DNA of 64,000 nt from an uncultured Paraburkholderia sp. (GCA_940746715.1 CALNWN010000005.1:62001-126000); one strand, 5' to 3'. Shown: positions 10,557-22,550, numbered from the stretch's first letter. Made by a program: numbers and translations. The notes: generated from the sequence alone by a model not told the origin.

Positions 10557-10848
10557 ATGACAACTCCTGCCGTGTTACGGCTTCCTGACAATTGGTGATA
10601 ACCATTGGAAGCGAACTAGGGATTCTCCTACGACTCGCGCAATCGTGCAGAAGTTGCCCGCAAAAGCGGAAATCTCGTCAATTTTCGTGCGACTGCGCGC
10701 CCAAATGTGGGGCAAGACCGCGGATTGTTCCACGAGAACGAAACAATTTGCTGCGGCGCAGCTTACGGCGGGGTATTGTCCGAACAGATGCAATGTGGGT
10801 CGCGTCCGCGCGCTTTGGCCGCGCATCTGGCAAGGACGGTTGCCGCAA

Positions 10849-10876
10849 ACAAAAGCCGCCCGAAGGCGGCTTTTGT
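10849..10876 (-). terminator. Rho-independent terminator of pckG
   Basis: AAAAGCCGCC, loop CGAA, GGCGGCTTTT. It lies 24 nt past the pckG stop. The 290 nt between here and the LysR start contain no gene that I can support. Confidence 0.8.
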
Positions 10877-10899
10877 AAGCGTAGTGAGTACTCACATGG

Positions 10900-12766
<1,867 letters not shown>

Positions 12767-13060
12767 CGACTTGTCTCCGTTTGTAGGGATTGGAAAACGG
12801 TACAAGCCCGGCGACGCTGCATGCGAGAGGCATTGAACTGGTTGCGCCAGTTTTTACAAACCGACGCGCAATTGCGCAGGTCATCACGGGCTTCAATGCA
12901 GTTTGTCCGGCAAAGCCACATGGGACGGGCGTCTGCAACCGTCTGTAAAGCGGCTTGCCTCAACACGCAACAAACTGTTAAAAACGATGTCAATCGGCCT
13001 TGCCGTAGCGCTGTCGTTCTACGCGGCAGTTTCTACGGTAAGCCATTCAGCCAGACCGGC

Positions 13061-13078
13061 ATGTGACCCGGGTCACAT
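13061..13078. promoter_or_regulatory. Perfect 18-bp palindrome matching the CRP consensus
   Basis: ATGTGACCCGGGTCACAT is a perfect palindrome containing TGTGA-N6-TCACA, the classic cAMP-CRP site. It sits 62 nt upstream of the dehydrogenase start and about 290 nt upstream of pckG in the divergent direction. Which protein binds is inference. Confidence 0.55.
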
Positions 13079-13140
13079 GGTGGGACAGTCAGCATAACAC
13101 TCCGTTCCGCACCGCTATGGTGCGGCGCAAGATACATACC

Positions 13141-14154
13141 ATGAAGATTGCCATCCTCGACGACTATCAGGACGCCGTACGTAAGCTCGACTGCTTTCAA
13201 TTGCTGGCCGATCATGAGGTCAAAGTTTTCAACAACACCGTCCGGGGACTGGGTCAGCTGGCGAGCCGTCTGTCCGAGGTGGACGCGCTGGTGCTGATCC
13301 GCGAACGCACTCGCATCAGCTCGCAACTGCTCGATAAACTGCCGCGTTTGCGCATGATCAGTCAGACGGGCAAAGTGTCGAGCCATATCGATCTCTCCGC
13401 CTGTACCGAGCGCGGCATCGCGGTGCTGGAAGGCAGCGGCTCGCCCATCGCGCCGGCCGAGCTCACGTGGGCTCTCATCATGGCGGCGCAGCGGCGCATT
13501 CCGCAATACGTGGCGAACCTTAAGCAGGGCGCCTGGCAGCAGTCCGGGCTGAAGACCTCCGCGTTGCCGCCTAACTTCGGGCTGGGCCAGGTGTTGCGCG
13601 GCCAGACGCTCGGCATTTGGGGCTATGGCAAGATCGGGCGGCTAGTCGCCGGCTACGGCAAGGCCTTCGGCATGAATGTGCTGATCTGGGGCCGCGAGCG
13701 TTCGCGCGAAGCCGCGCGTCAGGACGGCTATGGCGTGGCGGAAAGCCGCGAAGCGCTGTTCGAGCAGAGCGATGTGCTGTCGCTGCATCTTCGTCTGCAC
13801 GACGACACGCGCGGCATCGTCAAGCAGGAAGACCTGATGCGCATGAAGCCGACCGCCTTGCTCGTGAACACGAGCCGCGCCGAGCTGCTCGACGACAACG
13901 CGCTCGTCAACGCGCTGTCGCACAACCGGCCCGGCATGGTCGCCATCGACGTGTATGAAAGCGAGCCGATCCTGCAAGGCTACAGCCTGCTGCGCATGGA
14001 GAACGTGATCTGCACGCCGCATATCGGCTACGTGGAGCGCGAGAGCTATGAGCTGTACTTCAGCGCCGCGTTTAAGAACATTCTTGCTTTCGACGCCGGC
14101 GACACCGCCAGCGTGGCCAATCCGGAAGCGCTGCAGGGCGGACGCCGGCACTAG
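13141..14154 (+). CDS. D-2-hydroxyacid dehydrogenase (NAD-binding)
   Basis: 337-aa member of the D-isomer-specific 2-hydroxyacid dehydrogenase family. The NAD-binding glycine motif GIWGYGKIGRLVAGYGKAFG is centred near residue 160, the substrate Arg lies in LLVNTSRAELLDD, and the catalytic Glu and His lie in YESEPI and TPHIGYVERE. The substrate is not evident; phosphoglycerate-dehydrogenase-like and glyoxylate/hydroxypyruvate reductases share these motifs. The start MKIAILDDYQD is chosen over a longer upstream frame because it begins at the first beta-strand. Confidence 0.9.
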   Translation: MKIAILDDYQDAVRKLDCFQLLADHEVKVFNNTVRGLGQLASRLSEVDALVLIRERTRISSQLLDKLPRLRMISQTGKVSSHIDLSACTERGIAVLEGSGSPIAPAELTWALIMAAQRRIPQYVANLKQGAWQQSGLKTSALPPNFGLGQVLRGQTLGIWGYGKIGRLVAGYGKAFGMNVLIWGRERSREAARQDGYGVAESREALFEQSDVLSLHLRLHDDTRGIVKQEDLMRMKPTALLVNTSRAELLDDNALVNALSHNRPGMVAIDVYESEPILQGYSLLRMENVICTPHIGYVERESYELYFSAAFKNILAFDAGDTASVANPEALQGGRRH

Positions 14155-14210
14155 CGGGTTTGGCGCCGAGCTCTGCGCCAGGTTACGCGTCGAGCGCCGG
14201 CGCGTTCAGG

Positions 14211-15071
14211 TCAAGCGGCAAATTCAAGCAGATCGGGCATGCGCTCGAGGAAGGTCTCACCGTCCGCGCGGCCGAGGTTGTAGGCATGCACCATCTGCGA
14301 AGGGCTCGTATAGTCCCAGCTCGAAATCGGCACTTTGCGCGACGGCTGCACATAGAGCCGTTGCTGCACGCCGTGCGGGACGACGAACATCTGCGGCCGC
14401 GGATAAAGGCGGGTGACCATGACGAGCACGTTGCCGGGCGCGTCCGCGTCGAGCGCGCCGACGGGCACGTGACCATGCCGCCGTCGAGCACGGGGCGGCC
14501 GTTACGCCGCAAGACTGGCGTGAAAGGCGGCGCGCTCGATGATTGCAGGATCAGATCGGCGAGATCTTCGACAGTCGCACAATCTTGCGCGCACGAATTC
14601 GGGGTGAAAACCGAGCGTCTGGCCGAGCGTGGGGTGCAGCGTCTTGCGCACATATTTTTCGATGTTGTACGCGATAAGCCCCGCGGCGACCGCGCTGCGC
14701 GCGCCGAGCCAGCGCGGCAGATGCGACACGCCGATGCGAATTTCGGGCGCCTCGGCAAGCGACGAAAATTTCTCGCCGTAGATGTCGAGCAGTGCCTGGC
14801 GATAGATGCGGTAATGCGGAAACACCGACTGACCGCGCAGCAGATTGCCCCAATACGCGTTGCGCGAGTTGTGATGACGCAGCGCGTTTTCGTAGTAGCG
14901 CATGACCCACTCGGAATCGCGCGTGTAGAGCATGCACGCGGTGGCGGCGCCCGCCGAAATGCCAGTGATGACGCGCGGACGGATGCGCAACTCCGGCTGC
15001 ACGACGTCCCAGAAACCCGCCTGCCACCAGCAGCGATTGCCGCCGCCTGCGAATACGACCTGATCGAACAT
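14211..15071 (-). pseudogene. Patatin-like phospholipase, two frame breaks
   Basis: Patatin-family acyl hydrolase using a Ser-Asp dyad. MFDQVVFAGGGNRCWW holds the oxyanion glycine loop, GISAGAA the nucleophile Ser, and VLDGGM the catalytic Asp. The reading needs three frames: to FVRAQ near 14590, then DCATVEDLADLILQSSSAPPF to GGMV near 14475, then PVGALDADAPGNVLVMV to LLEFAA at 14211. Both dyad parts are present but not in one frame, so the product should be inactive unless the breaks are errors. Confidence 0.8.
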
Positions 15072-15124
15072 CCTCTTTTCCTTGACTGCTTTGTCATGTG
15101 CCGCGAGGCGGCCGGTTTGCCGGG

Positions 15125-15529
15125 TTACTCGAGCAACGCGTAGGTCGTGGTCGCGTGGACGGCCATCGCGCCGGTCTCGTCGAACAGTTCCACTTCGCCG
15201 AATACGAGATTGCGGCCGAGGCGCAGCACGCGCGCCGTGACGAGCACGTCGCCTTTGCGCACCGCGCGCATGAAGCTGATGTTGAGCGACACGGTGGTCA
15301 TCGGTTTGAAACCGCCGAGCGCGGCCGAAATGGCGACGATCATTGCGGTGTCGGCAACCGCCATGAACACCTGACCGCAGATCACGCCGCCCGAATGACG
15401 CAGGGCGCCGGCAAACGGGAGGAGCAGCGTGGCGCTTTCTGCGTCGGCCTTGACCGGAGTGAGCGCCAACTCGCGCACCCACGGCGCCAGAACGCGGTCG
15501 AGCAGTTCGATTGTTTCTTTGTCGTCCAT
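15125..15529 (-). CDS. PaaI-family thioesterase (hotdog fold)
   Basis: 134-aa hotdog-fold protein of the PaaI/YbgC-like acyl-CoA thioesterase superfamily. The motif GALRHSGGVICGQVFMAVAD (residues 41-60) contains the HxGG turn with the conserved Asp. The terminal strands LGRNLVFGEVELFDETG and VHATTTYALLE are typical. It lies 53 nt upstream of the patatin gene on the same strand, suggesting a joint role in acyl-CoA or lipid turnover. Intact. Confidence 0.85.
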   Translation of the reverse strand: MDDKETIELLDRVLAPWVRELALTPVKADAESATLLLPFAGALRHSGGVICGQVFMAVADTAMIVAISAALGGFKPMTTVSLNISFMRAVRKGDVLVTARVLRLGRNLVFGEVELFDETGAMAVHATTTYALLE

Positions 15530-15727
15530 GGCGATTCCCGTCGAAAGCCGCGCGGAGCAAGAGCGGCAAATGTCCGCGACATGATACCGGGACGCCGGAC
15601 GCGACGTCTTTTTGAAGACAGTCGCTTTCGTTGAGGAGTTACTCCAGCCTGAGGTGGCGTTTTTTTAAGAAATCTGCTAAAGGGGCTTGGCAAGGTCGGC
15701 AAGTTACTGCACAATTTCGCTTCTGTT

Positions 15728-15800
15728 GGGGCGTTAGCTCAGTTGGTAGAGCAGCGGACTCTTAATCCGTAGGTCGAGTGTTCGAGTCACTCACGCCCCA
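15728..15800 (+). tRNA. tRNA-Lys (anticodon CTT)
   Basis: Cloverleaf folds by eye: acceptor GGGGCGT/ACGCCCC, D arm GCTC...GAGC, anticodon stem GCGGA/TCCGT around the loop CTCTTAA giving anticodon CTT, T arm GAGTG TTCGAGT CACTC, discriminator A. CCA is not encoded. Confidence 0.95.
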
Positions 15801-15812
15801 TCAAAGAATTTT

Positions 15813-15848
15813 AAAAGGCCGGTCAGCGAAAGTTGACTGGCCTTTTTG
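15813..15848 (+). terminator. Rho-independent terminator after tRNA-Lys
   Basis: AAAAGGCCGGTCAGC, loop GAAA, GTTGACTGGCCTTTTT, 13 nt past the tRNA. Confidence 0.85.
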
Positions 15849-15923
15849 CTTTGCGCCTCACCCGCCGTCTCCCACCCCACCACACAATTCCCATCCTTGG
15901 GTTACCCATCCGTAACAAATTAT

Positions 15924-15967
15924 TGCGAACGATTATCATACATGAAATGATGCTGATTCTCATTTGA
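15924..15967. promoter_or_regulatory. Candidate Fur-binding region upstream of the siderophore receptor
   Basis: Two partly matching Fur-box-like 19-mers, TGCGAACGATTATCATACA and GATGCTGATTCTCATTTGA, in an AT-rich stretch 120-160 nt upstream of the receptor. Matches to GATAATGATAATCATTATC are partial; iron regulation fits the gene downstream. Confidence 0.5.
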
Positions 15968-16085
15968 GAACAAGACGATGGGCCCATCACCCTTCGCGGC
16001 AGACCCCGGCAGTCCACCTGTCGATGCCGCCACGGTACTGGCGTCCGTCGAATCAGAACAATAGCGACAACGACAGGGTATTGAG

Positions 16086-17697
16086 ATGTTCCGAAACACG
16101 CCTCTCGCGGCGGCCGTTCTGGTCGCGTTCGCGGCGCCGCTTTACGCTCAAACGACAGCAACGCCCGCGACCGGCGCGCAGCCCGCTTCATCCACTTCCG
16201 CGTCCACTTCCGCCGCGAACCAGACCGCCGATAGCGCCACGCTGCCCGCCGTCAAGGTGACGGGTCAAAGCGGCGCGCCCGCGGAATTCGCGGCTGATGT
16301 CTCGATCGTCGGCGCCAAAGTGCCGACCGCGCTGCGCGACATTCCGCAAGCCGCCGTCGTGGTGCCGAAGTCAGTGCTGCAATCGCAGGCCGCGAGTTCG
16401 TTCACCGACGCGCTGCGCAACGTGCCCGGCACCACCATCGGCACCGCGGAAGGCGGACAGATCGGCAACAACATCAACCTGCGCGGTTTCTCCGCGCGCA
16501 CCGACATCTACCTCGACGGCTTCCGCGACCGCGGCCAGTACTATCGCGACACGTTCAACCTCGAATCGATCGACGTGCTCTACGGCCCGTCCTCGCTCTA
16601 CTTCGGGCGCGGCTCGACGGGCGGCGTCATCAACCAGGTCAGCAAACAGCCCACGCTGAAACCGCGCGGACGTGTCCGTGCAAGCCGGCACGCACGACCG
16701 CTACCGCACCACCGTCGACCTCGACACGCCGATCACGTCGACTTCCGCCTTCCGGATCAACGCGTTCGGTCAGGACCGAGGCGCCTCGCGCGACGTCATG
16801 AAGAGCAAGGACTACGGCGTCGCGCCGAAAGTCAAATTCGGCATCGGCACGCCGACGGAAATCACGCTGTCCGCGCTGATCCAGCATAACCGCGACCAGC
16901 CCGACTACGGCATGCCGGCGCTCAACGGCCATCCGGCGCCCGTCAATCGCGGCACGTTCTACGGCTTCACCGACGACCGCACGATCCAGGACGTTCAGAC
17001 GCTCAACGCGCGCATCGAACATCGCTTCAACGACAGCCTGAAACTGCGCAACCAGACGCAATTCAGCCACTACAGCACCGAAGCGCGCGCGACCAACGCG
17101 GCGTCGGTGCTGACGGGTCCGCTGCCGACATCGACGGCACTGACCAATGGCAACTATACTAGCATCGATCCGTCGAAACTGTTCGTGAAGCTGCAAGGCA
17201 AAGACCGCAATATCAACGACCACTCGGTCTACAACTCGACCGATATCGAAGCAAAGTTCAACACCGGCTTCATCAAGCATGACGTGGTCGCGGGCGTCGA
17301 CCTGAGCCACGAGACGTACAGCAACCAGAGCTTCGCGACCACCACGCCCGGCCTGCCGTCGAACACGATCGCGATCGTGCCGCTCGTCGACCCTTCGTAC
17401 ACGACGCGTCCGTCGAACGCGAAGACCGTTGCGACGAACCTCGCGGAGTCGAGCGCGAACGGCATCGGCGTATATGCGAACGACACCGTCTCCATCGGCG
17501 AACACTGGAAGGTGGTGGGCGGCGTGCGCTGGGACACAATGGCCGCGTATCACGCGAAAAAGTACGACGTCCAGTTCAACGTGCTGAACATCACGGACAA
17601 GAACTACTACGACGCGCTGATTCCGTCGGACGGCGGACGCGCGGTGCCGTGCAACGGCCGCACGTTCCTCGCGACGGTAAACTACCGGTTCTTCTGA
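16086..17697 (+). pseudogene. TonB-dependent siderophore receptor, frameshift and internal deletion
   Basis: Outer-membrane receptor of the catecholate siderophore type (Fiu-like). A signal peptide (AAAVLVAFAAPLYAQ) is followed by a plug domain with DIPQAAVVVPKSVL and LYGPSSLYFGRGSTGGVIN. The frame changes near 16670 (QPTLKPR to VSVQAGTHDRYRTTVDL). Near 17555 the barrel jumps from VVGGVRWDTMAAYH straight to KYDVQFNVLNITDKNYYDA and the terminal NYRFF. Family members are about 700-750 aa; this reads about 537, so roughly 200 residues of barrel are missing in frame. The 3' neighbour is a piuC-like gene, the usual fiu partner. Confidence 0.85.
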
Positions 17698-17795
17698 TCG
17701 CCGCAACGGCGATCGACGCCACGCACGCCGCGCCCCTTGCCGCTGCCCGCTCCGTCGGGCAGCGAAAGCGCGCGGTTTCGCAGGAAACTCGAACG

Positions 17796-18305
17796 ATGAT
17801 TGTCTCCATTCCCGACGTATTCACCCCCGCCGACGCCGCCGCGATGCGCGCGCATCTGGAAGCGGCCGCGGACGCATGGGTGGACGGCCGCGCAACGGCT
17901 GGCTATCAGGGCGCGTCCGTCAAGCGCAACCAGCAGATCGCGGAAGGCTCGCCGATCGCGCTGGAAATGGGCGACAGAATCATCGCGGCGCTCGAGCGGC
18001 ATCCGCTTTTTATCAGCGCCGCGTTGCCGAACAAGGTTTATCCGCCGCTCTTTAACCGCTATGAAGGCGGCATGCATTTCGGCAGCCATGTCGACGGCGC
18101 CATTCGCCTCATGCCGGGCAGCGGCGCGCGCGTGTCGAGCTTCTTCTGGGTGCAAAGCCTCGTGCGCGACGATACGCAGCGCGCGATGCTGTTCGACCTC
18201 GACGGTGCGATCCAGCGGCTGAACGCGTCCAATGCGGACGACGCCGCGCGCCGCACGCTCGTCGGCTGCTATCACAACCTGCTGCGCATGTGGAGCGAAA
18301 CCTGA
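17796..18305 (+). pseudogene. PiuC/YbiX-like Fe(II) 2-oxoglutarate dioxygenase, internal deletion
   Basis: 169 aa of a family that is normally about 226 aa. The N-terminal half matches (MIVSIPDVFTPADAAAMRAH, TAGYQGASVKRNQQ, GSHVDGAIRL with the HxD iron ligands) and so does the C-terminal tail (GARVSSFFWVQSLVRDDTQR). Between MPG and SGARV, near 18115, about 57 residues are missing. They include the distal iron-binding His and the 2-oxoglutarate Arg. The frame is open throughout, but the protein should not bind iron properly. It lies downstream of the damaged siderophore receptor, as in fiu-ybiX. Confidence 0.8.
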
Positions 18306-18589
18306 CGCACCGGCACGGCGGAATAGCTCTGCATGCTGGCTAGAGCGGCGCGCATTTTTGTCCTACGCTTTAAGCGCGACGCGTGGCGCATCGGCGTGTT
18401 TCCGCACCACAGCAATCGGCGAAGACGCCCGCAATCACCCGTGCGCAAGGTCCTCCCGCGCCAAAGACACCGAACCGGCTGGAGGCTGATCGTGAGTCAA
18501 GCAATCGCCTGATCAAACAGTCAGGCCGCCCGGGGATCGCCGCTCCGAGAATCGGCGCATTGCCCGGCGCATTCCCATGGAGGAAGACG

Positions 18590-19243
18590 ATGTCGATTCG
18601 ACTTGGAGAAGAAGCTCCGGATTTCACCGCCGACACCACCGAAGGCACCATCCGTTTCCACGAATGGATCGGCGACCAGTGGGCTGTTCTGTTTCCACAT
18701 CCAAAGGACTTCACGCCCGTCTGCACCACCGAGCTGGGATACATGGCCGGCCTCAAGCCGGAGTTTGAAAAGCGCAACACGAAAATTATCGGCCTGAGCG
18801 TCGACCCGGTCAGCGATCATCAGAGATGGGTGAAGGATATTGAAGAAACGCAGGGCCACGCCGTCAACTACCCGCTCATCGGCGATGCCGACCTCAACGT
18901 CGCGAAGCTCTACGACATGATTCACCCGAACGCGAGTGGCGGCACCCGCACCGCGGCGGACAATGCGACGGTGCGCTCGGTGTTTATCATCGGGCCGGAC
19001 AAGAAGGTCAAGGCCATGCTCGTGTATCCGATGAGTTCAGGACGCAACTTCGACGAAGTGCTCCGTCTGCTGGATTCGTTGCAACTGAACGCGAAGCATT
19101 CGGTCGCCACGCCGGTGAACTGGAAGCCGGGCGATGATGTCATCATTCCGACGTCCGTCTCGAATGAGGATGCCGCGAAGAAGTACCCCGAAGGCTTCAA
19201 AACCTTGAAGCCGTATTTGCTGACCGTCGCACAGCCGCGGTGA
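18590..19243 (+). CDS. 1-Cys peroxiredoxin (Prx6 family)
   Basis: 217-aa thiol peroxidase reducing H2O2 and alkyl hydroperoxides. The peroxidatic Cys is in FTPVCTTELG (about residue 46), and the C-terminal dimerisation domain (NWKPGDDVIIPTSVS, KTLKPYLL) is typical of Prx6/AhpC2 proteins. GGAGG 6 nt before the ATG fixes the start; the open frame upstream lacks family resemblance. The 284 nt between the piuC-like gene and this start hold nothing recognisable. Intact. Confidence 0.93.
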   Translation: MSIRLGEEAPDFTADTTEGTIRFHEWIGDQWAVLFPHPKDFTPVCTTELGYMAGLKPEFEKRNTKIIGLSVDPVSDHQRWVKDIEETQGHAVNYPLIGDADLNVAKLYDMIHPNASGGTRTAADNATVRSVFIIGPDKKVKAMLVYPMSSGRNFDEVLRLLDSLQLNAKHSVATPVNWKPGDDVIIPTSVSNEDAAKKYPEGFKTLKPYLLTVAQPR

Positions 19244-19298
19244 GATCGGCGGCGCCGTGAAGCCGGGCGCGCCCCGCGCCCGGTACACTTGACGATGC

Positions 19299-20390
19299 GT
19301 GCCACGGAGAAAAACCTTGCTGATCTTCCGCCAACTGATCGACCCGCAATCGTCCACCTACACCTATCTACTCGCCGACAGTGCGACGGGCGAAGCAGTC
19401 CTTGTCGATCCGGTATTCGAGCAGGTGCGCCGCGACACCGCGCTGATCGAGGAACTCGGGCTGCGCCTGCTTTATACGGTCGACACGCACGTGCACGCCG
19501 ACCACGTAACGGGCGCGTGGATGCACAAACGGCGCTCGGGCAGCCAGATTGCGATATCGGCAGCAAGCGGCGCGGAAGGTGTCGACCGCTATCTGAACCA
19601 CGGCGACCGATGCGAGTTCGGCACGCGCTACCCGGAGGTGCGCGCGACGCCGGGCCACACCAACGGCTGCATCAGCCTCGCGCTCGACGACGGCACGATG
19701 ATGTTCACCGGCGATTGCCTGCTGATTCGCGGCACGGGCCGCACCGACTTCCAGCACGGCGATGCGCACGCGATGTTCCGCGCCATCCACAGCCAGATTT
19801 TCAGTCAGCCCGACACGTGCCTGCTGTATCTGGCCCACGACTATCGCGGCTTGACGGTCACGAGCGTCGGCGAAGAGCGGCGCTTCAATCCGCGCCTCGG
19901 CGGCGAGCTGTGTGAAGACGATTTCGTCGGCTATGTGACGAATTTGCGGTTGCCGCATCCGAAGCAGATCGACATTGCGGTGCCGGCGAACCTGAAATGC
20001 GGCGTCGCGGCGAGCGACCCCACGCAAGCGGCCGAACCGGACTGGGCGCCGCTCGTGTACACCTTTGCGGGCATCTGGGAAATCGGCCCGCAATGGCTCG
20101 AAGACAATATGCGTTCCGTGCAAATCGTCGACGTGCGCGAGCCCAACGAGTACAACGGGCCGCTTGGCCGCATTCCCGCAGCGCGGCTCATTTCGCTCGG
20201 CAATCTGGCCGCCCGCACCGCGGAGCTCACGAAAGAGCGCCCCATCGTGACCGTGTGCCGCGCGGGCGGCCGGTCTGCACAAGCCACGGTGATCCTGCGC
20301 CAAGCAGGTTTTAACGACGTGGCGAACCTCGCGGGCGGCATGCTGCGCTGGCGCGCGGAGGGCCGCGTGGTCGAAAACGGGAGCGAGTAG
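19299..20390 (+). CDS. Persulfide dioxygenase-rhodanese fusion protein
   Basis: N-terminal metallo-beta-lactamase domain of the ETHE1 persulfide dioxygenase type: THVHADHVTG, the ATPGHTNGC ligand loop, the Asp ligand in FTGDCLLIRGTGRTDF and LAHDYRG. This is fused to a C-terminal rhodanese domain (residues about 265-355) with catalytic Cys in VTVCRAGGRSAQA. ETHE1 oxidises glutathione persulfide to sulfite; the rhodanese part can interconvert sulfite/thiosulfate and persulfide, so the two halves form one sulfide-detoxification enzyme. This architecture is known from Burkholderia (PRF). The start is GTG at 19299; a TTG at 19317 is the alternative. Confidence 0.9.
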   Translation: MPRRKTLLIFRQLIDPQSSTYTYLLADSATGEAVLVDPVFEQVRRDTALIEELGLRLLYTVDTHVHADHVTGAWMHKRRSGSQIAISAASGAEGVDRYLNHGDRCEFGTRYPEVRATPGHTNGCISLALDDGTMMFTGDCLLIRGTGRTDFQHGDAHAMFRAIHSQIFSQPDTCLLYLAHDYRGLTVTSVGEERRFNPRLGGELCEDDFVGYVTNLRLPHPKQIDIAVPANLKCGVAASDPTQAAEPDWAPLVYTFAGIWEIGPQWLEDNMRSVQIVDVREPNEYNGPLGRIPAARLISLGNLAARTAELTKERPIVTVCRAGGRSAQATVILRQAGFNDVANLAGGMLRWRAEGRVVENGSE

Positions 20391-20475
20391 GCCACGCTAC
20401 GATTTCGTTGCGTCCGCATCCAACTGACATGCGGACTCATGCGGTGCCGACCTGTGCCCCGCACACCGCAGACCG

Positions 20476-21277
20476 TTACTTCGCGGAAACGTCGATATCG
20501 CCGAGATATTTCGCAGCGAGCGTCTTCACCGTGCCGTCGGCCTGCACCTTCGCGATGGCCGCGTTCAAACGGTCTCGCAGTGCCGTATCGCCCTTGCGAA
20601 TGCCATACGCGATGCCGCTGCCGAGAATCTTGTCGTCGCGCACCGGCTATCCGACGAACGCGTAGTCCTTGCCGCTCGGCTTCGACAGAAAACCGGTTTG
20701 CCCCGCGGGTGCGAGCACGAGTGTTGCATCGAGGCGCCCCGCGACCAGGTCCGTGTAAACCTGGTTCTGATCCTGATACGAGACGACGGTGACGCCGGCG
20801 GGCTCCCAATGCGTCTTCGCAAACGTCTCCTGAATCGACGCCTGCAAGCACGCCCACACGCTTGCCCTTCAGCGCTTCGGCCGTCGGCAGCAGACCGCTG
20901 TCGCGCTTCGCGATCAGTTGCGTGGGCACGCGATAAACAACCGTCGTGAAGTCGATGGTCTGGCGGCGCTGCTCGGTGGCGTTCATCGCCGAATTGATCG
21001 CGTCGAATTTGCGGCCCTGCAACGCGGGGATCAAACCGTCGAATGACGTCTCGACCCATTTGCAGGTCATATGCGCGGCTGCGCACACGGCCTTGCCAAC
21101 GTCGATGTCGATGTCGAGACCTTGCAGCTCGCCGTTAGGACCTTTGGATTCAAACGGCGGATACTGCGCTTCGAGCCCGAAACGCAGCGTCGATGTATCA
21201 GCGGCAACGGCAGCGGACGACGCCGCCAGCGACGCGAACGCGCAGGCCAGCGCCAGCAGAGGCTTGAGCAGTTTCAT
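20476..21277 (-). pseudogene. Amino-acid ABC transporter substrate-binding protein, frameshift and stop
   Basis: Periplasmic binding protein of the family that binds polar or basic amino acids. A signal peptide (LLALACAFASLAASSAAVAA) is followed by LRFGLEAQYPPFESK, DIDVGKAVCAAAHMTCKWV and FDGLIPALQGRKFDAI. The frame breaks near 20860 (VGVLAGVDSGD into ASIQETFAKTHWEPAGV). An in-frame TAG near 20648-20650 follows DYAFVG, where PVRDDKILGSGIAYGIRKGD continues to the natural stop at 20476. About 267 codons, the normal size. No permease or ATPase gene is adjacent. Confidence 0.85.
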
Positions 21278-21395
21278 GGCAAGTCCCTTTCCTTCGGTTG
21301 AGTAGTAGTACGAACACGCAGCGTGTGAATGTGCAATAGCGCGACGATGATACTGCGTTCAAAAATGCCGCCGTCGCGCGAGTGTCCAGCCAGTG

Positions 21396-22550
21396 TCAGA
21401 TCTCGCACAGACGGCGCGCGCCTTCGATCAGCGTAGCGTCGTCCTTCGAAAAACTCAGGCGAATCAGGCCTGAATCGGTGCCGTCGCTGTAAAAGGCGGA
21501 CAGCGGGATCGTCGCGACGCGCGCATCGCGAATCAGACGCAACACGAAATCGCTGTCTTTTTCGTCCGAGAAACCGCGAAAGCGCGCGAGCATGAAGAAG
21601 CTGCCCTTGCTCGGCAACAACTCGAAGCGCGATTCGCGCAGCCCATGCGCGAGCAGATCGCGCTTTTGCTGATAGAAAGCGAACAGGCCGAGGTAGCTCT
21701 CGCGATTGGCCAATGCGTCGACGAACGCGTATTGCATTGGCGTATCGGCGGAAAACACCATGAACTGATGCACCTTGCGGATCTCGTTCATCAGTTCGGC
21801 GGGCGCGAGGCAATAGCCGACGCGCCAGCCGGTGACGTGATACGACTTGCCGAACGACGACACGATGACGCTGCGCTCGGCCAGCTCGCTGTGGCACGCC
21901 ATGCTCTGATGTTTCGCGCCGTCGGACACGACGTGTTCGTAGACTTCGTCGGACAGAATCACAATGTCCGTGTTGCGCGTGAGCGCCTTGAGACGCGCGA
22001 TGTCCGCTTCGCCGAACACGGTCGCGGTCGGATTGTGCGGCGTGTTGATGATAATCATGCGAGTCTTCGGCGTGATCGCCGCGGCGACCTCGTCCCAGTT
22101 CACATGAAAGTCGCCGGGCGACAATTTGATCGGCACGGGCGTTGCGCCTTGCAGCCGCACGATCGGTCCGTAGCTGTCGAACGAAGGCTCGAAGTAGATC
22201 ACTTCGTCGCCCGGGTGAACCAATGCGCTGATGGTCGAATAAAGACCTTCGCTCGCGCTTGCGATGACCGTCACTTCGCTCGCGGGGTCATAGCGCACGC
22301 CGTAGAGCGTCTGCACTTTGTCCGCAAGCGCTTCGCGCAGCGCGGCGATGCCGGACATCGGCGCGTACTGGTTATGGCCGGCGCGCATGGCGTGCGCGAC
22401 GCCGTCAATCAGCTTTGCGTCCGGCGCGAAATTCGGCGCGCCTTGCGACAGATTCAGCGCGTCATGTTGCGCGGCCAGTTGGCCGATCACGGTGAAAATC
22501 GTGGTGCCGACGTCAGGCAATTTCGAGCGGGCTTGCACGGCGCTCTGCAT
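21396..22550 (-). CDS. PLP-dependent aminotransferase (methionine aminotransferase-like)
   Basis: 384-aa fold-type I class I/II aminotransferase resembling YbdL-type methionine/kynurenine aminotransferases. Seen are NLSQGAPNF, ASEGLYSTISALVHPGDEVI, the Asn/Asp pair in INTPHNPTATV and ILSDEVYEHVV, and the PLP Lys in SSFGKSYHVTGWRVGY. The start MQSAVQARSKLPDVG is used; the frame extends 21 codons further up without resemblance. Intact. Confidence 0.88.
   Translation of the reverse strand: MQSAVQARSKLPDVGTTIFTVIGQLAAQHDALNLSQGAPNFAPDAKLIDGVAHAMRAGHNQYAPMSGIAALREALADKVQTLYGVRYDPASEVTVIASASEGLYSTISALVHPGDEVIYFEPSFDSYGPIVRLQGATPVPIKLSPGDFHVNWDEVAAAITPKTRMIIINTPHNPTATVFGEADIARLKALTRNTDIVILSDEVYEHVVSDGAKHQSMACHSELAERSVIVSSFGKSYHVTGWRVGYCLAPAELMNEIRKVHQFMVFSADTPMQYAFVDALANRESYLGLFAFYQQKRDLLAHGLRESRFELLPSKGSFFMLARFRGFSDEKDSDFVLRLIRDARVATIPLSAFYSDGTDSGLIRLSFSKDDATLIEGARRLCEI

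Noticed and set aside
20412..20436. Hairpin GTCCGCAT/ATGCGGAC between convergent genes as a terminator
   Set aside because: 8-bp stem with a 9-nt loop but no T-run on either strand.
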